NCBI GenBank assembly: GCA_958407465.1 | Contig: CATYIV010000016.1 | Location: 1 to 46,411 of the forward strand | Length of the DNA: 46,411 bases | Direction of reading: 5' to 3' | From: an uncultured Collinsella sp. | Lineage (GTDB): Bacteria; Actinomycetota; Coriobacteriia; Coriobacteriales; Coriobacteriaceae | Shown here: one piece after another, positions 27,566 to 35,635 of the stretch | Layout: each line of letters begins with the position of its first letter | How positions within the stretch are numbered: position 1 is the stretch's first letter | Position numbers and translations under genes: made by a program | Notes under the pieces: generated by a model | Seen by the model: the letters and a program-made list of their open reading frames with translations, nothing else | What the model was told of the DNA's origin: nothing | Database searches by the model: none

Positions 27566-27609
27566 GGAATACCAAGACGGTGCAAAGAAGTCTGTCCCCA
27601 ATGCCCCAA

Positions 27610-27882
27610 TTACTTGGAGAGCTTGTCGACGACGCGTTCGATCTCGGCGAGCTTGGCGGCTTTGAGGTCTTCGTCGCCCGATTCGATTGCCGAAGTCACG
27701 CAGCCCTCGATATGCGCCTTGAGCACGTCGGCGTTAATGCGCGCGAGGAGCGCCTGTGTTGCCATGAGCTGCGTGGAGATGTCGACGCAGTAACGGTCCT
27801 CCTCGACCATTCGCAGGATGCCGTCGATCTGTCCGCGTGCCGTCTTGAGCATACGGGTCACCGATTTATGGTCTGCCATCAT
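27610..27882 (-). CDS. csoR: CsoR-type copper-sensing repressor
   Basis: This 90-residue helical repressor of the CsoR/RcnR family releases DNA on binding Cu(I). The copper-binding triad C32, H57 and C61 is present, with the usual spacing (YCVDISTQLMATQALL and LKAHIEGC). VTRMLKTARGQIDGILRM near the N-terminus is the family signature. The start at 27882 has GAGGA six nt upstream; an in-frame Met directly follows at 27879. It is last in the copA-copZ-csoR operon, so it probably represses its own operon through the GC-rich palindrome at 30697-30713. Confidence 0.93.
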   Translation of the reverse strand: MMADHKSVTRMLKTARGQIDGILRMVEEDRYCVDISTQLMATQALLARINADVLKAHIEGCVTSAIESGDEDLKAAKLAEIERVVDKLSK

Positions 27883-27926
27883 GGCGGGTCCTCGTTTCTG
27901 GTCGGGGGAGGGGTGCGTTCAGGTCG

Positions 27927-28148
27927 CTACGCGGCGGTCACAGACAGGGCGTGGAATTTCTCGCCCGCGGCCTCGACAGCGGCGGCGAGTTGCTCGGCGG
28001 TTACGGTGTCGGCGCACTCAACCTGGACGGTCTGGGTCTCGTGATCGGCGTCGGCGTCGGTCACGCCGGCCACGTTGAGCAGCGCCGTCTCGACGGTGGC
28101 ATCGCAGTGGCCGCACATAAGGCCGGAAGTCTTGATCGTGTAACGCAT
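27927..28148 (-). CDS. copZ: Copper chaperone (heavy-metal-associated domain)
   Basis: This 73-residue CopZ/Atx1-type chaperone has a single HMA fold with the copper site MCGHC (residues 11-15; CxxC type) in TSGLMCGHCDATVETAL. It delivers Cu(I) to the ATPase CopA or to CsoR. The start is ATG at 28148, with AGAGAGGAA five nt upstream on the reverse strand; an upstream in-frame extension runs through the intergenic hairpin and is rejected. It sits 44 nt before csoR and 147 nt after copA. Confidence 0.9.
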   Translation of the reverse strand: MRYTIKTSGLMCGHCDATVETALLNVAGVTDADADHETQTVQVECADTVTAEQLAAAVEAAGEKFHALSVTAA

Positions 28149-28173
28149 GGGTATTCCTCTCTGTTGTGTCGGC

Positions 28174-28267
28174 TTTCCCGGGCACCCGATCTTGACCTTC
28201 AAGTCGTCGCTCGCGTACCAAAGTACGCGTCGCTCCTCTTTCAGGTCAATCTCGGGCACCTGGAAAA
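28174..28267 (-). repeat. Long imperfect hairpin between copA and copZ
   Basis: Two 45-nt arms (28174-28218 and 28223-28267) match at about 30 of 45 positions around a CAAA loop. The apex GCGTAC/GTACGC is perfect, and a TTGACCT/AGGTCAA block pairs mid-arm. CGTCGCTC occurs as a direct repeat on both sides of the apex. It fills most of the copA-copZ gap and would lie in the operon mRNA, where it could cause processing or partial termination. Confidence 0.7.
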
Positions 28268-28295
28268 CCCGTTATAAATGGACTTAATGGTGAGC

Positions 28296-30638
28296 CTATT
28301 TTGCCACTTTAGGCTTAAAGGATTTTAGGCGCAGCGCATTGCTTACGACGCAGACACTCGACAGGCTCATGGCCGCGGCGCCAAACATCGGCGAGAGTTG
28401 CCAACCGGTGAGGGGGAAGAACACGCCCGCGGCGAGCGGAATGCCGATGCCGTTGTAGAACAGCGCCCAGAACAGGTCCTGCTTGATGTTGCGAATCGTG
28501 GCGCGCGAAAGCTCGATAGCGCGGGCGACGTCCATGAGGTCGCTGCGCATGAGCACGACATCCGCCCCCTCCTTGGCGATGTCGGCGCCGGTGCCGATCG
28601 CAAGGCCCACGTCGGCGCGCGCCAGGGCGGGGGAGTCGTTGATGCCGTCGCCCACCATGGCGACCTTGCCGCCCGCATCCTGCAGCTCGCGGACGTGGCA
28701 CTCCTTGTCGGCAGGGAGGACGTCGGCGATGACCTGCTTGCTGCTCAGTCCCACGCGGCGGGCGATTGCTTCGGCCGTCACACGGTTGTCCCCGGTGAGC
28801 ATGCGCACGTCGACGTCGAGCGAACGCAGCGCGGCGATGGCCTCGGCGCTCGTCTCTTTGACCTCGTCGGCCACGGCGATGGTACCGACAAGCTCGCTGT
28901 TCTTGGCAAAGAACAGCGGTGTTTTGCCCTCGGCGGCGAACTGTTCGGCAAGGCCGGCGGGAACCTTCGCGCCCAGCTCGTCCATCAGGCGTACGTTGCC
29001 GGCTGCGATGACATTTTGTCCCTCGCGCGCCGTAACGCCACGACCGGGCACGGCGGCAAAGTCCTCGACCATGCGCGCGACAATTCCGCGCGCCTCGCAC
29101 TCGGCCATAATCGCCTCGGCCAGCGGGTGCTCGCTTGGGCGCTCCAACGCGGCGGCCAGCTTGAGCAGCGCCTTTTCGCTCATGGCGGGCGAGCCGTCGG
29201 CGCGCGTCGCTACTACGATATCGGTCACGGCGGGCTTGCCGCGGGTGACCGTGCCCGTCTTATCGAGCACCACGGTGCCCACGCTGCGCAGGTTCTCCAG
29301 CGCCTCGGCGCTCTTAAACAGAATGCCCATCTCGGCGCCCTTGCCGGTACCTACCATAATGGCGACGGGCGTGGCTAGGCCGAGTGCGCACGGACAGCTG
29401 ATCACCAACACCGCCACGCCGGAGGTGAGTGCCTCGTTTATGCTGCCGGTCAGCGCCATCCACACCGCAAAGGTCACGGCCGAGATCACGAACACCACGG
29501 GCACGAACACACCGGCGACCTTGTCGGCCATGCGGGCGATGGGCGCCTTGGTTGCGTTGGCGTCCTCGACGAGTTGGATAATCTTGGCGAGCGATGTCTC
29601 GGCGCCCACACGCGTGGCACGGAAGGTAAACGAACCGGTGCGATTGACCGTGGCAGCGTTGACGGTATCGCCGACGGTTTTCTCCACGGGGATGGACTCG
29701 CCGGTGAGCGCGCTCTCGTCCACGGCGGAGGCGCCCTCGAGCACCACGCCGTCGACGGGGATGGACTCGCCGGGGCGCACGCGCAGCACCTGGCCGGGAA
29801 GGATGCTGTCGACGTCGACGGTGGTCTCGCTGCCGTCGTCGGCAACGACGGTCGCGGTCTTGGGCGCCAGGTCGATGAGCGCCTCGATGGCGCCGCCGGT
29901 TTTGGACTTGCTGCGCGTCTCGAGGTATTTGCCCACGGTAACGAGCGACAGGATCGTGCCTGCGCTCTCAAAATACAGATTGTCCATGCTCGTCATCATG
30001 GCCTCGTGGACCTGACCCGCGGCTAATTGGTCGGCCATGATGAACATGGCGTAGAGCGACCAGGCGATGGAAGCGGTGGCGCCCACGGCAATAAGGGCGT
30101 CCATGGTGGGCGCGCCGTGCGCGAGCGATTTAAACCCGTTGATAAAGTACGCGTCGTTGACATAGACGATGGGGATGAGCAGGACGAGCTCGGTGAGGGC
30201 GAGCGTCATGCTGTGGGTATGGTCGGTGAAGATGCCGGGCAGCGGCCAGCCGAGCATGTGCCCCATGCCTATGTAGAACAGTGGGATGAGGAATACGATC
30301 GAGACGATGAGGCGGGTGCGCATGGCAGAGGCGGCGGCCTCCAGCTTTTTGGTTGGCGACTCCATATGGGCGGCGCCAGAGCTGGCTCGCGTGCTGCCGT
30401 TTGAGTCGGCGGCACCGGTGCCTGCATCGACGGGCGAGGCCGAGTATCCCGCACGGTCGACGGCGGTGCAGATATCGTCGGGGGAGACCTGCGCGGGGTC
30501 ATAGTCGACCATCATGGAACCGGCGAGTAGGTTGACTGCGACGTTCTCGACGCCGTCGAGCTTGCTCACAGCACGGTCCACGTGCGCCTGGCAGGCGGCG
30601 CATGTCATGCCGCCCACGTCAAACTTATCTTGAGCCAT
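28296..30638 (-). CDS. copA: Cu(I)-exporting P1B-type ATPase
   Basis: CopA pumps Cu(I) out of the cytoplasm. The 780-residue protein has one N-terminal HMA domain with C13-A-A-C16, then eight membrane helices. The ion path contains C415-P416-C417 (ISCPCALG). The phosphorylation site is D459-KTGT. The SEHPLAEAI motif of copper ATPases and [16 protein letters not shown] are present, and the last helices contain [19 protein letters not shown] with the Met-Ser-Ser positions typical of Cu(I) specificity. GGAGA precedes the ATG on the reverse strand. It leads the operon copA-copZ-csoR, behind a CsoR-type operator. Confidence 0.95.
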   Translation of the reverse strand: MAQDKFDVGGMTCAACQAHVDRAVSKLDGVENVAVNLLAGSMMVDYDPAQVSPDDICTAVDRAGYSASPVDAGTGAADSNGSTRASSGAAHMESPTKKLEAAASAMRTRLIVSIVFLIPLFYIGMGHMLGWPLPGIFTDHTHSMTLALTELVLLIPIVYVNDAYFINGFKSLAHGAPTMDALIAVGATASIAWSLYAMFIMADQLAAGQVHEAMMTSMDNLYFESAGTILSLVTVGKYLETRSKSKTGGAIEALIDLAPKTATVVADDGSETTVDVDSILPGQVLRVRPGESIPVDGVVLEGASAVDESALTGESIPVEKTVGDTVNAATVNRTGSFTFRATRVGAETSLAKIIQLVEDANATKAPIARMADKVAGVFVPVVFVISAVTFAVWMALTGSINEALTSGVAVLVISCPCALGLATPVAIMVGTGKGAEMGILFKSAEALENLRSVGTVVLDKTGTVTRGKPAVTDIVVATRADGSPAMSEKALLKLAAALERPSEHPLAEAIMAECEARGIVARMVEDFAAVPGRGVTAREGQNVIAAGNVRLMDELGAKVPAGLAEQFAAEGKTPLFFAKNSELVGTIAVADEVKETSAEAIAALRSLDVDVRMLTGDNRVTAEAIARRVGLSSKQVIADVLPADKECHVRELQDAGGKVAMVGDGINDSPALARADVGLAIGTGADIAKEGADVVLMRSDLMDVARAIELSRATIRNIKQDLFWALFYNGIGIPLAAGVFFPLTGWQLSPMFGAAAMSLSSVCVVSNALRLKSFKPKVAK

Positions 30639-30685
30639 GGCTTCTCCTTTCTGTGGCGTGGTGTTGGAAATGTTAACCTGCCGAT

Positions 30686-30716
30686 ACTATACACCCATAC
30701 CCCCTGGGGGTGTCTA
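30686..30716 (-). promoter_or_regulatory. copA promoter with CsoR-type operator
   Basis: On the reverse strand, a -35-like TAGACA (30716-30711) and a -10-like TATAGT (30691-30686) are 19 nt apart. Bases 30697-30713 hold ATACCCCC-T-GGGGGTGT, a C-tract/G-tract palindrome of the kind bound by CsoR repressors. The operator lies in the promoter spacer, so binding would block RNA polymerase; copper would relieve it. Confidence 0.75.
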
Positions 30717-30790
30717 GTACAGAATAAATGTATGACATCTCGCTACAGATGAGGGTAGTTGGTTGACCGATGGACCGTCCCAATCAATCA

Positions 30791-30845
30791 TCTCAATCTG
30801 TAACATCTGGACCGTTTTTTGAGCCGTAACTGTTACAGATTTAGA
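30791..30845. repeat. Single 55-nt palindromic unit
   Basis: TCTCAATCTGTAACA (30791-30805) and TGTTACAGATTTAGA (30831-30845) are inverted with one mismatch, and the centre is 27 nt as in all other copies. It is the only unpaired copy seen. It lies in the divergent gap between copA and the helicase gene. Confidence 0.88.
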
Positions 30846-30913
30846 CAATTGGCCCAGACTCGCCTCGTCCGCCTCGTCATCTGTGGTTTACGTGGGGGCA
30901 TGCGAAGCACGGG

Positions 30914-31118
30914 TATACTAACCGGAGGCGAATCTGCTCCATCGCTTAGAGCTGCTGCGTCTGGACGGCGCGTGATAGGGCTGCCAAAGCGATCGCCAGC
31001 GTGCTGAGCAACGTCCTCTCTGTGCGCACCTGTTTTTGTATGTATTAGCGCACTACCAAGCACGCCCGCGCGGCCGCATGCCGTGCCCATTGCGCGTGCA
31101 GATAAGGAACAACAACAT
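30914..31118 (+). promoter_or_regulatory. Helicase -10 and long leader
   Basis: TATACT at 30914-30919 is a good -10, with no clear -35. Transcription from it would give a leader of about 190 nt without a gene before the helicase start. Long leaders are common for cold-induced DEAD-box genes, but no cold-box motif was recognised. Confidence 0.4.
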
Positions 31119-33377
31119 ATGCGTAATTCTGTATCCGACGTCACGGACGCCGAGATTCTGGACGAGACCCGCGAGGCCATGACCCAGGCTGCCTTCGATG
31201 CCGCCGATGAGGCCAATGCCGCCCAGGCCGTCGAGTCCGCTACCGAGAGCCTGCCCGCCTTTGACGAGCTGGGCCTCTCCGACGAGATGCTTCGTGCTAT
31301 CGAGAACCTGGGCTACACGGCGCCCACGCCCGTGCAGGCCGGCTCGATCCCCGTAGTGCTCGAGGGCCGTGACCTGCTTGCCGCCGCTCAGACCGGCACC
31401 GGCAAGACGGCTGCCTTTTTGCTGCCGACCATGAACAATCTGGAGCACATCGCTCCTCCCAAACCCGTGCGCGAGCGCGGCGGCCGCAACCGCCGTCGCG
31501 GTGTTAAAAAGCCCGAGGGCAACGGCCGCGGCCCCGTGATGCTCGTCATCACCCCCACGCGCGAGCTTGCCCAGCAGATCGACGAGGTCGCGAGCAAGAT
31601 CGCCGACGTCACGGGCCACGTTGCCGTGACCGTCGTGGGCGGCGTGAGCTACAAGCCGCAAACCGCTGCCCTCAAGTACGGCTGCGACATCCTGGTCGCA
31701 ACGCCGGGCCGTCTGGTCGATCTGATCGAGCAGGGTGCCTGCCATCTGGACGAGGTCAAGGTGCTGGTGCTCGACGAGGCCGACCGTATGCTCGACATGG
31801 GCTTTTTGCCTGCCGTCCGCCGCATTGTGCGCGAGACGCCGGCCGAGCGCCAGACGCTGCTGTTCTCGGCGACGCTCGACGAGGAGGCCGTGGGCGAGAT
31901 CACCGACCTGGTGAGCGACCCGGCACGCGTGGAGATCGCGCCCGCCACGTCGACCGCCGACACCGTCGACCAGTTTGTGTTCCCGGTGTCCATCGAGGCC
32001 AAGAACAACCTGCTGCCCGAGTTCCTCAAAAAGGAGGGCCCGGAGCGCACTATCGTCTTTATGCGCACCAAGCACCGCGCCGACAGCTGCTGCCGTCGTC
32101 TGGAGCGCAAGGGCATCAAGGCCGCCGCGATTCACGGCAACCGCAGCCAGGCCCAGCGCGAGCGTGCCCTTTCGGCCTTCCGCGACGGTACCGTCGACGT
32201 GTTGGTGGCAACCGACGTGCTCGCCCGCGGCATCGACATCAGCGACGTGCGTTACGTCGTGAACTTTGACGTGCCGGCCGAGCCGACCGACTACATCCAC
32301 CGTATTGGCCGTACGGGCCGCGCCGGCGAGCTGGGCTGGGCCATCACGTTTGTGACCGAGCAGGATGTCGATGAGTTCTACGAGATCGAGAAGCTCATGG
32401 ACAAGACCGCCGACATCTACGAGGCCGGCGACCTGCATGTGGGCCCCAATCCGCCCGCGGTTGACCCCGAGCGCGATCCTGCGGCCTTTAAGGTGAAGAA
32501 GAAGACCAAGCGCGGCAAGTCCAAGAGCAAGAAGAAGCTTGAGCAGGCGCGTCGCGACGGCAAGCGCAACGGCGACGATTACGGTGATGTGGCCGGTCGT
32601 TCCAACCGCGGTCGAGACGAGCGTCGCGGCGACGGTGAGCGTCCGAGCCGTCCCAAGCGCGGCGGCAAGACCCGCGTGCGCGAGGGCGTTCAGGCTCGCG
32701 TGGACGAGGCTGTGGAGAGCGTGGCCCGCGAGGTGGCTGCCGAGGAGCGCGGCGGTGCTGGTGTCGTTGAGCAGGCCCCGCGCGGCAACCGTGCCGAGCG
32801 CCGTGCCAAGCAGTTCCAGGGCGAGGCACACCGCCGTCGTCGTGAGGACGAGGACCGCGGCGGTCGTCGCCGTGTTGAGCGCGAGGACGAGGGCCGTGGC
32901 TCGCGTGGCGGCAAGCGTGGTTCGGGCGATCGTCGTCGTTCCGGTCGCGATGGCGAGCGCGGCGGCCGTGATGAGCGCCGTGGCGGCGAGGGCCGCGATT
33001 CGCGTGGCGAGCGTGGTACTCGCGGCGGCGAGTCCCGTGGCGGCAAGCGCTTTGATGAGCGCGGTGGCCGTGGCGGCGAGCATCGCGAGGGCACTCGTGG
33101 CAATGGCAGCCGCGGCGGTGCTGGCCGCTCTAACGAGTCGCGCGATCGCCGCGATCCGCGTGCCAGCCGCGATCGTCGCGATGACTGGCGCAACTTCGAC
33201 GATACCCGCGAGGAGCGTCGTGGCGGCTATCGTGGCGGGCGTGGCGGCAACCAGGCCGGCTCCCGCGGCGGCCGTGCCGGCGGTCGCGATAATCGTGGTA
33301 GCTATGGCAATAGTCGTGGCGGCAAGCGCGGCGGCAGCTCCCGTCGCCCCGGTGACGGCGGCGGCAAGCGCAAGTAA
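31119..33377 (+). CDS. DEAD-box RNA helicase with long Arg/Gly-rich tail
   Basis: This is an ATP-dependent RNA helicase, probably for ribosome assembly or mRNA unwinding. The 752-residue protein starts with an acidic stretch. It then has the Q motif (LGYTAPTPVQAGSIP), motif I AAQTGTGKT (90-97), DEAD at 219-222, SAT, and the second RecA domain with HRIGRTGRAGE. The core ends near 450. About 300 residues follow with few hydrophobics: a Lys-rich block (KKKTKRGKSKSKKK), then a long tail of Arg, Gly, Asp and Glu repeats (RGG/RGE-like). Such tails bind RNA without fixed structure. ATG 31119 has AAGGAA nine nt upstream. It is a single gene with a strong terminator. Confidence 0.92.
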   Translation: MRNSVSDVTDAEILDETREAMTQAAFDAADEANAAQAVESATESLPAFDELGLSDEMLRAIENLGYTAPTPVQAGSIPVVLEGRDLLAAAQTGTGKTAAFLLPTMNNLEHIAPPKPVRERGGRNRRRGVKKPEGNGRGPVMLVITPTRELAQQIDEVASKIADVTGHVAVTVVGGVSYKPQTAALKYGCDILVATPGRLVDLIEQGACHLDEVKVLVLDEADRMLDMGFLPAVRRIVRETPAERQTLLFSATLDEEAVGEITDLVSDPARVEIAPATSTADTVDQFVFPVSIEAKNNLLPEFLKKEGPERTIVFMRTKHRADSCCRRLERKGIKAAAIHGNRSQAQRERALSAFRDGTVDVLVATDVLARGIDISDVRYVVNFDVPAEPTDYIHRIGRTGRAGELGWAITFVTEQDVDEFYEIEKLMDKTADIYEAGDLHVGPNPPAVDPERDPAAFKVKKKTKRGKSKSKKKLEQARRDGKRNGDDYGDVAGRSNRGRDERRGDGERPSRPKRGGKTRVREGVQARVDEAVESVAREVAAEERGGAGVVEQAPRGNRAERRAKQFQGEAHRRRREDEDRGGRRRVEREDEGRGSRGGKRGSGDRRRSGRDGERGGRDERRGGEGRDSRGERGTRGGESRGGKRFDERGGRGGEHREGTRGNGSRGGAGRSNESRDRRDPRASRDRRDDWRNFDDTREERRGGYRGGRGGNQAGSRGGRAGGRDNRGSYGNSRGGKRGGSSRRPGDGGGKRK

Positions 33378-33410
33378 CATACGCATCGCCCGCTAGAGCG
33401 AGGTGAACCA

Positions 33411-33445
33411 AGGGCCCCGAGCAACTACGCTCGGGGCCCTTTTTG
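33411..33445 (+). terminator. Terminator after helicase gene
   Basis: A perfect 12-bp stem (33411-33422 with 33429-33440) has a 6-nt loop and is followed by five T. Confidence 0.9.
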
Positions 33446-33550
33446 TTTGCCGTATCCGATCGCTAGTTCAAATGTGATTTCCTCGGGAATGCATCTAGAG
33501 GATGCCGTGGGCCTGTTTCCTACCATGCGGCAATGGGTCCCATGGGGTGC

Positions 33551-33790
33551 GCCGTGCATTTTTTGGAGTATTCTGCAGTTCGAGTTGTCTGCATATGATT
33601 TGACGTCGCCAACGGTGGCTTTCGGATATCCCTAGCGAGCGTTCTGAGTCAGATTTCGTCGTTTTCCGGAGCAGGGGCGCGTCATTCTCGCCATGTCGGA
33701 ACCCAAAATGACGCAGCGCCCTAAAGGTTTGCCCGCTCGGGGTATTGCTGGCGCGGTCACGTTGCAGAATACTCCGTTTTTTGCACGGGC
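33551..33790. repeat. Repeat-rich intergenic region with inverted pair
   Basis: CCGTGCA, a 6-T run, then GGAGTATTCTGCA at about 33552-33576 recurs inverted at about 33763-33788 (TGCAGAATACTCC, a T run, TGCACGG), roughly 190 nt apart. Between them, 33673-33722 forms an imperfect hairpin with GTCATT/AATGAC and GGGGCGC/GCGCCCT. The rest of 33446-33999 shows no convincing gene. Confidence 0.6.
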
Positions 33791-33999
33791 CAGGATGGGG
33801 TACCTCGGGAGAACACGGCGGTATCCCGTAAATATATACAATCTGTACCGTAATTTATACAAAACGAAGAGGTAGACAGCGTAGGGTTGGTGCATTGGGG
33901 TGCTTGATGCACCAAAATGGGGATCCCACGTGCCGTATACTCTGGCTGGATGTGAAAACGGCTTGACGCGTTGCCAGACGTAGGGGGGAGGGTGTCTCG

Positions 34000-34761
34000 A
34001 TGAGCGTATTCGAAATTGTGTTTAGTCCGACGGGTGGAACGCAGAAGGTGTCTGGCCTTGTGGCCGGGGCACTGGACAAGAATACCGTTACCGTCGATCT
34101 GACCGATAGCGGGCTAGATTTCAGCGCTGTCTCGATGACTGAGGACGACGTGGCCGTAATCTCTGTGCCGGCGTATGCCGGTAGAATCCCGGCTGTGGTG
34201 GCTGACCGGTTGGGCATGGTTCACGGCAACGGAGCGCGGGCCGTTCTGGTGTGCGTCTACGGAAACCGCGCGTTTGAGGACACGCTCGTAGAGCTGGAGG
34301 ACGTTGCGAAGCATGCGGGATTCCGGGTGATCGCGGCAGTTGCGGCCATTGCAGAACATTCCATTGCGCGACAGTTTGCTGCCGGTCGTCCGGATGCGCA
34401 GGATGCGGCGCAGCTTGCTGAGTTTGCTCAGCAAATTCAGCAAAAGCTGTTGGCTGAGGATGCGTCCGAGCCCTCTATCCCCGGCAATCGTCCTTATAAA
34501 CAAGCTGGAGGTCACCGCATGGCGCCCGAGGCAACAGAGGATTGCGTCTCCTGCGGTGCATGCGCCGCGGCGTGCCCCGTTTGTGCTATCGACAAGGGTG
34601 ACCCCAAACGAGCAGCTGGCGAGGCGTGCATCTCCTGCATGCGCTGCATCGCCGTATGTCCGCGAGGTGCTCGCAAGCTTGATTCCAGCAAACTATCCGC
34701 TGTTTCCCAGATGCTGAGCAAGGTTTGCGTCGTGCGGAAGGAATGCGAGCTCTTCATCTAG
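34000..34761 (+). CDS. Flavodoxin-ferredoxin fusion (EFR1-type)
   Basis: This 253-residue electron-transfer protein combines a flavodoxin-like domain (about 1-165) and two 4Fe-4S clusters. The flavodoxin part begins VFEIVFSPTGGTQKV, with the Ser/Thr-rich phosphate-binding loop, and continues with VPAYAGRIP and VYGNRAFEDTL. The ferredoxin part has CVSCGACAAACPVCAI and CISCMRCIAVCPRGAR. Such proteins move low-potential electrons, but the partner is unknown. GGGAGGG lies about nine nt before the ATG. The gene is monocistronic and is flanked by repeats. Confidence 0.88.
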   Translation: MSVFEIVFSPTGGTQKVSGLVAGALDKNTVTVDLTDSGLDFSAVSMTEDDVAVISVPAYAGRIPAVVADRLGMVHGNGARAVLVCVYGNRAFEDTLVELEDVAKHAGFRVIAAVAAIAEHSIARQFAAGRPDAQDAAQLAEFAQQIQQKLLAEDASEPSIPGNRPYKQAGGHRMAPEATEDCVSCGACAAACPVCAIDKGDPKRAAGEACISCMRCIAVCPRGARKLDSSKLSAVSQMLSKVCVVRKECELFI

Positions 34762-34782
34762 CGCATACGAAATTGGCGCAAT

Positions 34783-34829
34783 GGGGCCAGGTTAATCTGC
34801 ACCGACCTGGTGCAAACAAACCTGTCCCC
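34783..34829. repeat. Nested palindrome repeat (copy 2)
   Basis: The outer arms at 34783-34793 (GGGGCCAGGTT) and 34819-34829 (AACCTGTCCCC) have one mismatch. The inner arms are TGCACC (34798-34803) and GGTGCA (34809-34814). It has the same plan and near-identical sequence as 27519-27565, and the same length of 47 nt. Confidence 0.85.
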
Positions 34830-34842
34830 AATGCACCAGAGC

Positions 34843-34890
34843 AAGGAGTGTCCCCGGGTGCCGGCAGAAAAGGAACGTCCCTAAGTACCG
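34843..34890. repeat. GC-rich dispersed repeat, inverted copy
   Basis: AAGGAGTGTCCCCG, then TGCCGGCA, then AAGGAACGTCCC match the reverse complement of the repeat at 22878-22940 module by module, with about 8 differences. It directly follows the nested palindrome at 34783. Confidence 0.78.
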
Positions 34891-34939
34891 CATAAATACC
34901 GTTTATCGGAGAAAAAATACCGTTCGCCGGTCATAATGA

Positions 34940-34967
34940 TTGTTCCGGCTTTGGGCTTGTCTACAAT
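34940..34967 (+). promoter_or_regulatory. Promoter of alpha-glucoside PTS operon
   Basis: TTGTTC (34940-34945), 16 nt, then TACAAT (34962-34967). Transcription would begin near 34974, about 18 nt before the antiterminator-like stem. Confidence 0.6.
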
Positions 34968-34991
34968 AACCCCCGTAAAAGAAACGCGGAA

Positions 34992-35078
34992 GGTTACCGA
35001 GTCCCCTCGGACGTGGGCCTAACCAAAGTCTTTGATCGCGAGCGTCTCAATGGGCGCATTCGATTGATTTTGGTTGGG
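34992..35078 (+). promoter_or_regulatory. RAT/terminator-like switch in PTS leader
   Basis: First structure: GGTTA (34992-34996) with TAACC (35020-35024), and inside it CGAG with CTCG. This is shaped like the RNA antiterminator bound by BglG/LicT proteins. Second structure: CCTAACCAAA (35018-35027) with TTTGGTTGGG (35069-35078), extended by further pairs inside. Bases 35020-35024 belong to both, so only one can form. The second has a weak U run (TATATTTA), so it may be a weak terminator. The operon encodes a BglG-type protein, which supports the reading. Confidence 0.6.
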
Positions 35079-35104
35079 CTATATTTATGAAGGGACATGT
35101 CACC

Positions 35105-35617
35105 ATGGGTTTCTTTTCTCGCCTAATGGGTGGCTCGGATAAGCAGACGACTGCGGCTTCCGAGTTCGAAATCCTCGCTCCCGTTTCCGGCGAGCTTGTT
35201 CATCTAGAAAATACCAATGACCCCGCTTTTAGCAGCCGTGCAGTGGGCGATGGCGTTGCCGTGGTTCCCCAAGAGGGAACGGTGTGCGCTCCTGTTTCCG
35301 GCACCGTCGCGGCGCTGTTTCCGACTGAGCACGCGCTGGGCATCATGTCCGACGACAGCTCTGCTCAGGTGATGCTGCATATCGGAATCGACACTGTTAA
35401 ACTTGAGGGCAGGGGCTTCCATGCGCTTGTTGCCCAGGGTGATCACGTTGACGCGGGCCAGCCCCTCGTCGAGGTCGATTTCGACGTGGTCCGCGCCGCC
35501 GGCTTCGATCCCACGGTCTTCGTTATCGTGTGCGAGCGCTCGGAGAACTCGACTCTTCGTGAGCATGCTTCCGGCCCTGTTGCTGTTAAAGAGCCTGTCG
35601 TCTGGCTTTCCGAGTAA
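35105..35617 (+). CDS. PTS EIIA, glucose family
   Basis: This soluble EIIA carries phosphate from HPr to EIIB. The 170-residue protein has the glucose-type fold, with ILAPVSGELVHLE, GTVCAPVSGTVAALF and the phosphorylated H92 in VMLHIGIDT, and then ALVAQGDHVDAGQPL. ATG 35105 has AAGGGA nine nt upstream; an ATG at 35087 is also possible but less well placed. It lies upstream of the antiterminator and the EIICB, which lacks an EIIA. The MurP-like EIIBC at 8036 also lacks one and could share this protein (inference). Confidence 0.9.
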   Translation: MGFFSRLMGGSDKQTTAASEFEILAPVSGELVHLENTNDPAFSSRAVGDGVAVVPQEGTVCAPVSGTVAALFPTEHALGIMSDDSSAQVMLHIGIDTVKLEGRGFHALVAQGDHVDAGQPLVEVDFDVVRAAGFDPTVFVIVCERSENSTLREHASGPVAVKEPVVWLSE

Positions 35618-35635
35618 ATTCTTGTGGTGGGTACC

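Noticed and set aside
31053..33386. A reverse-strand open frame of 777 codons opposite the helicase gene
   Set aside because: Ala/Thr/Leu-rich shadow of the Arg/Gly repeats; it would cross the helicase start region without a promoter or ribosome site.
33632..33895. Reverse-strand 87-codon frame in the repeat-rich gap
   Set aside because: It spans the hairpin and one inverted repeat copy, has no ribosome site and no family resemblance.
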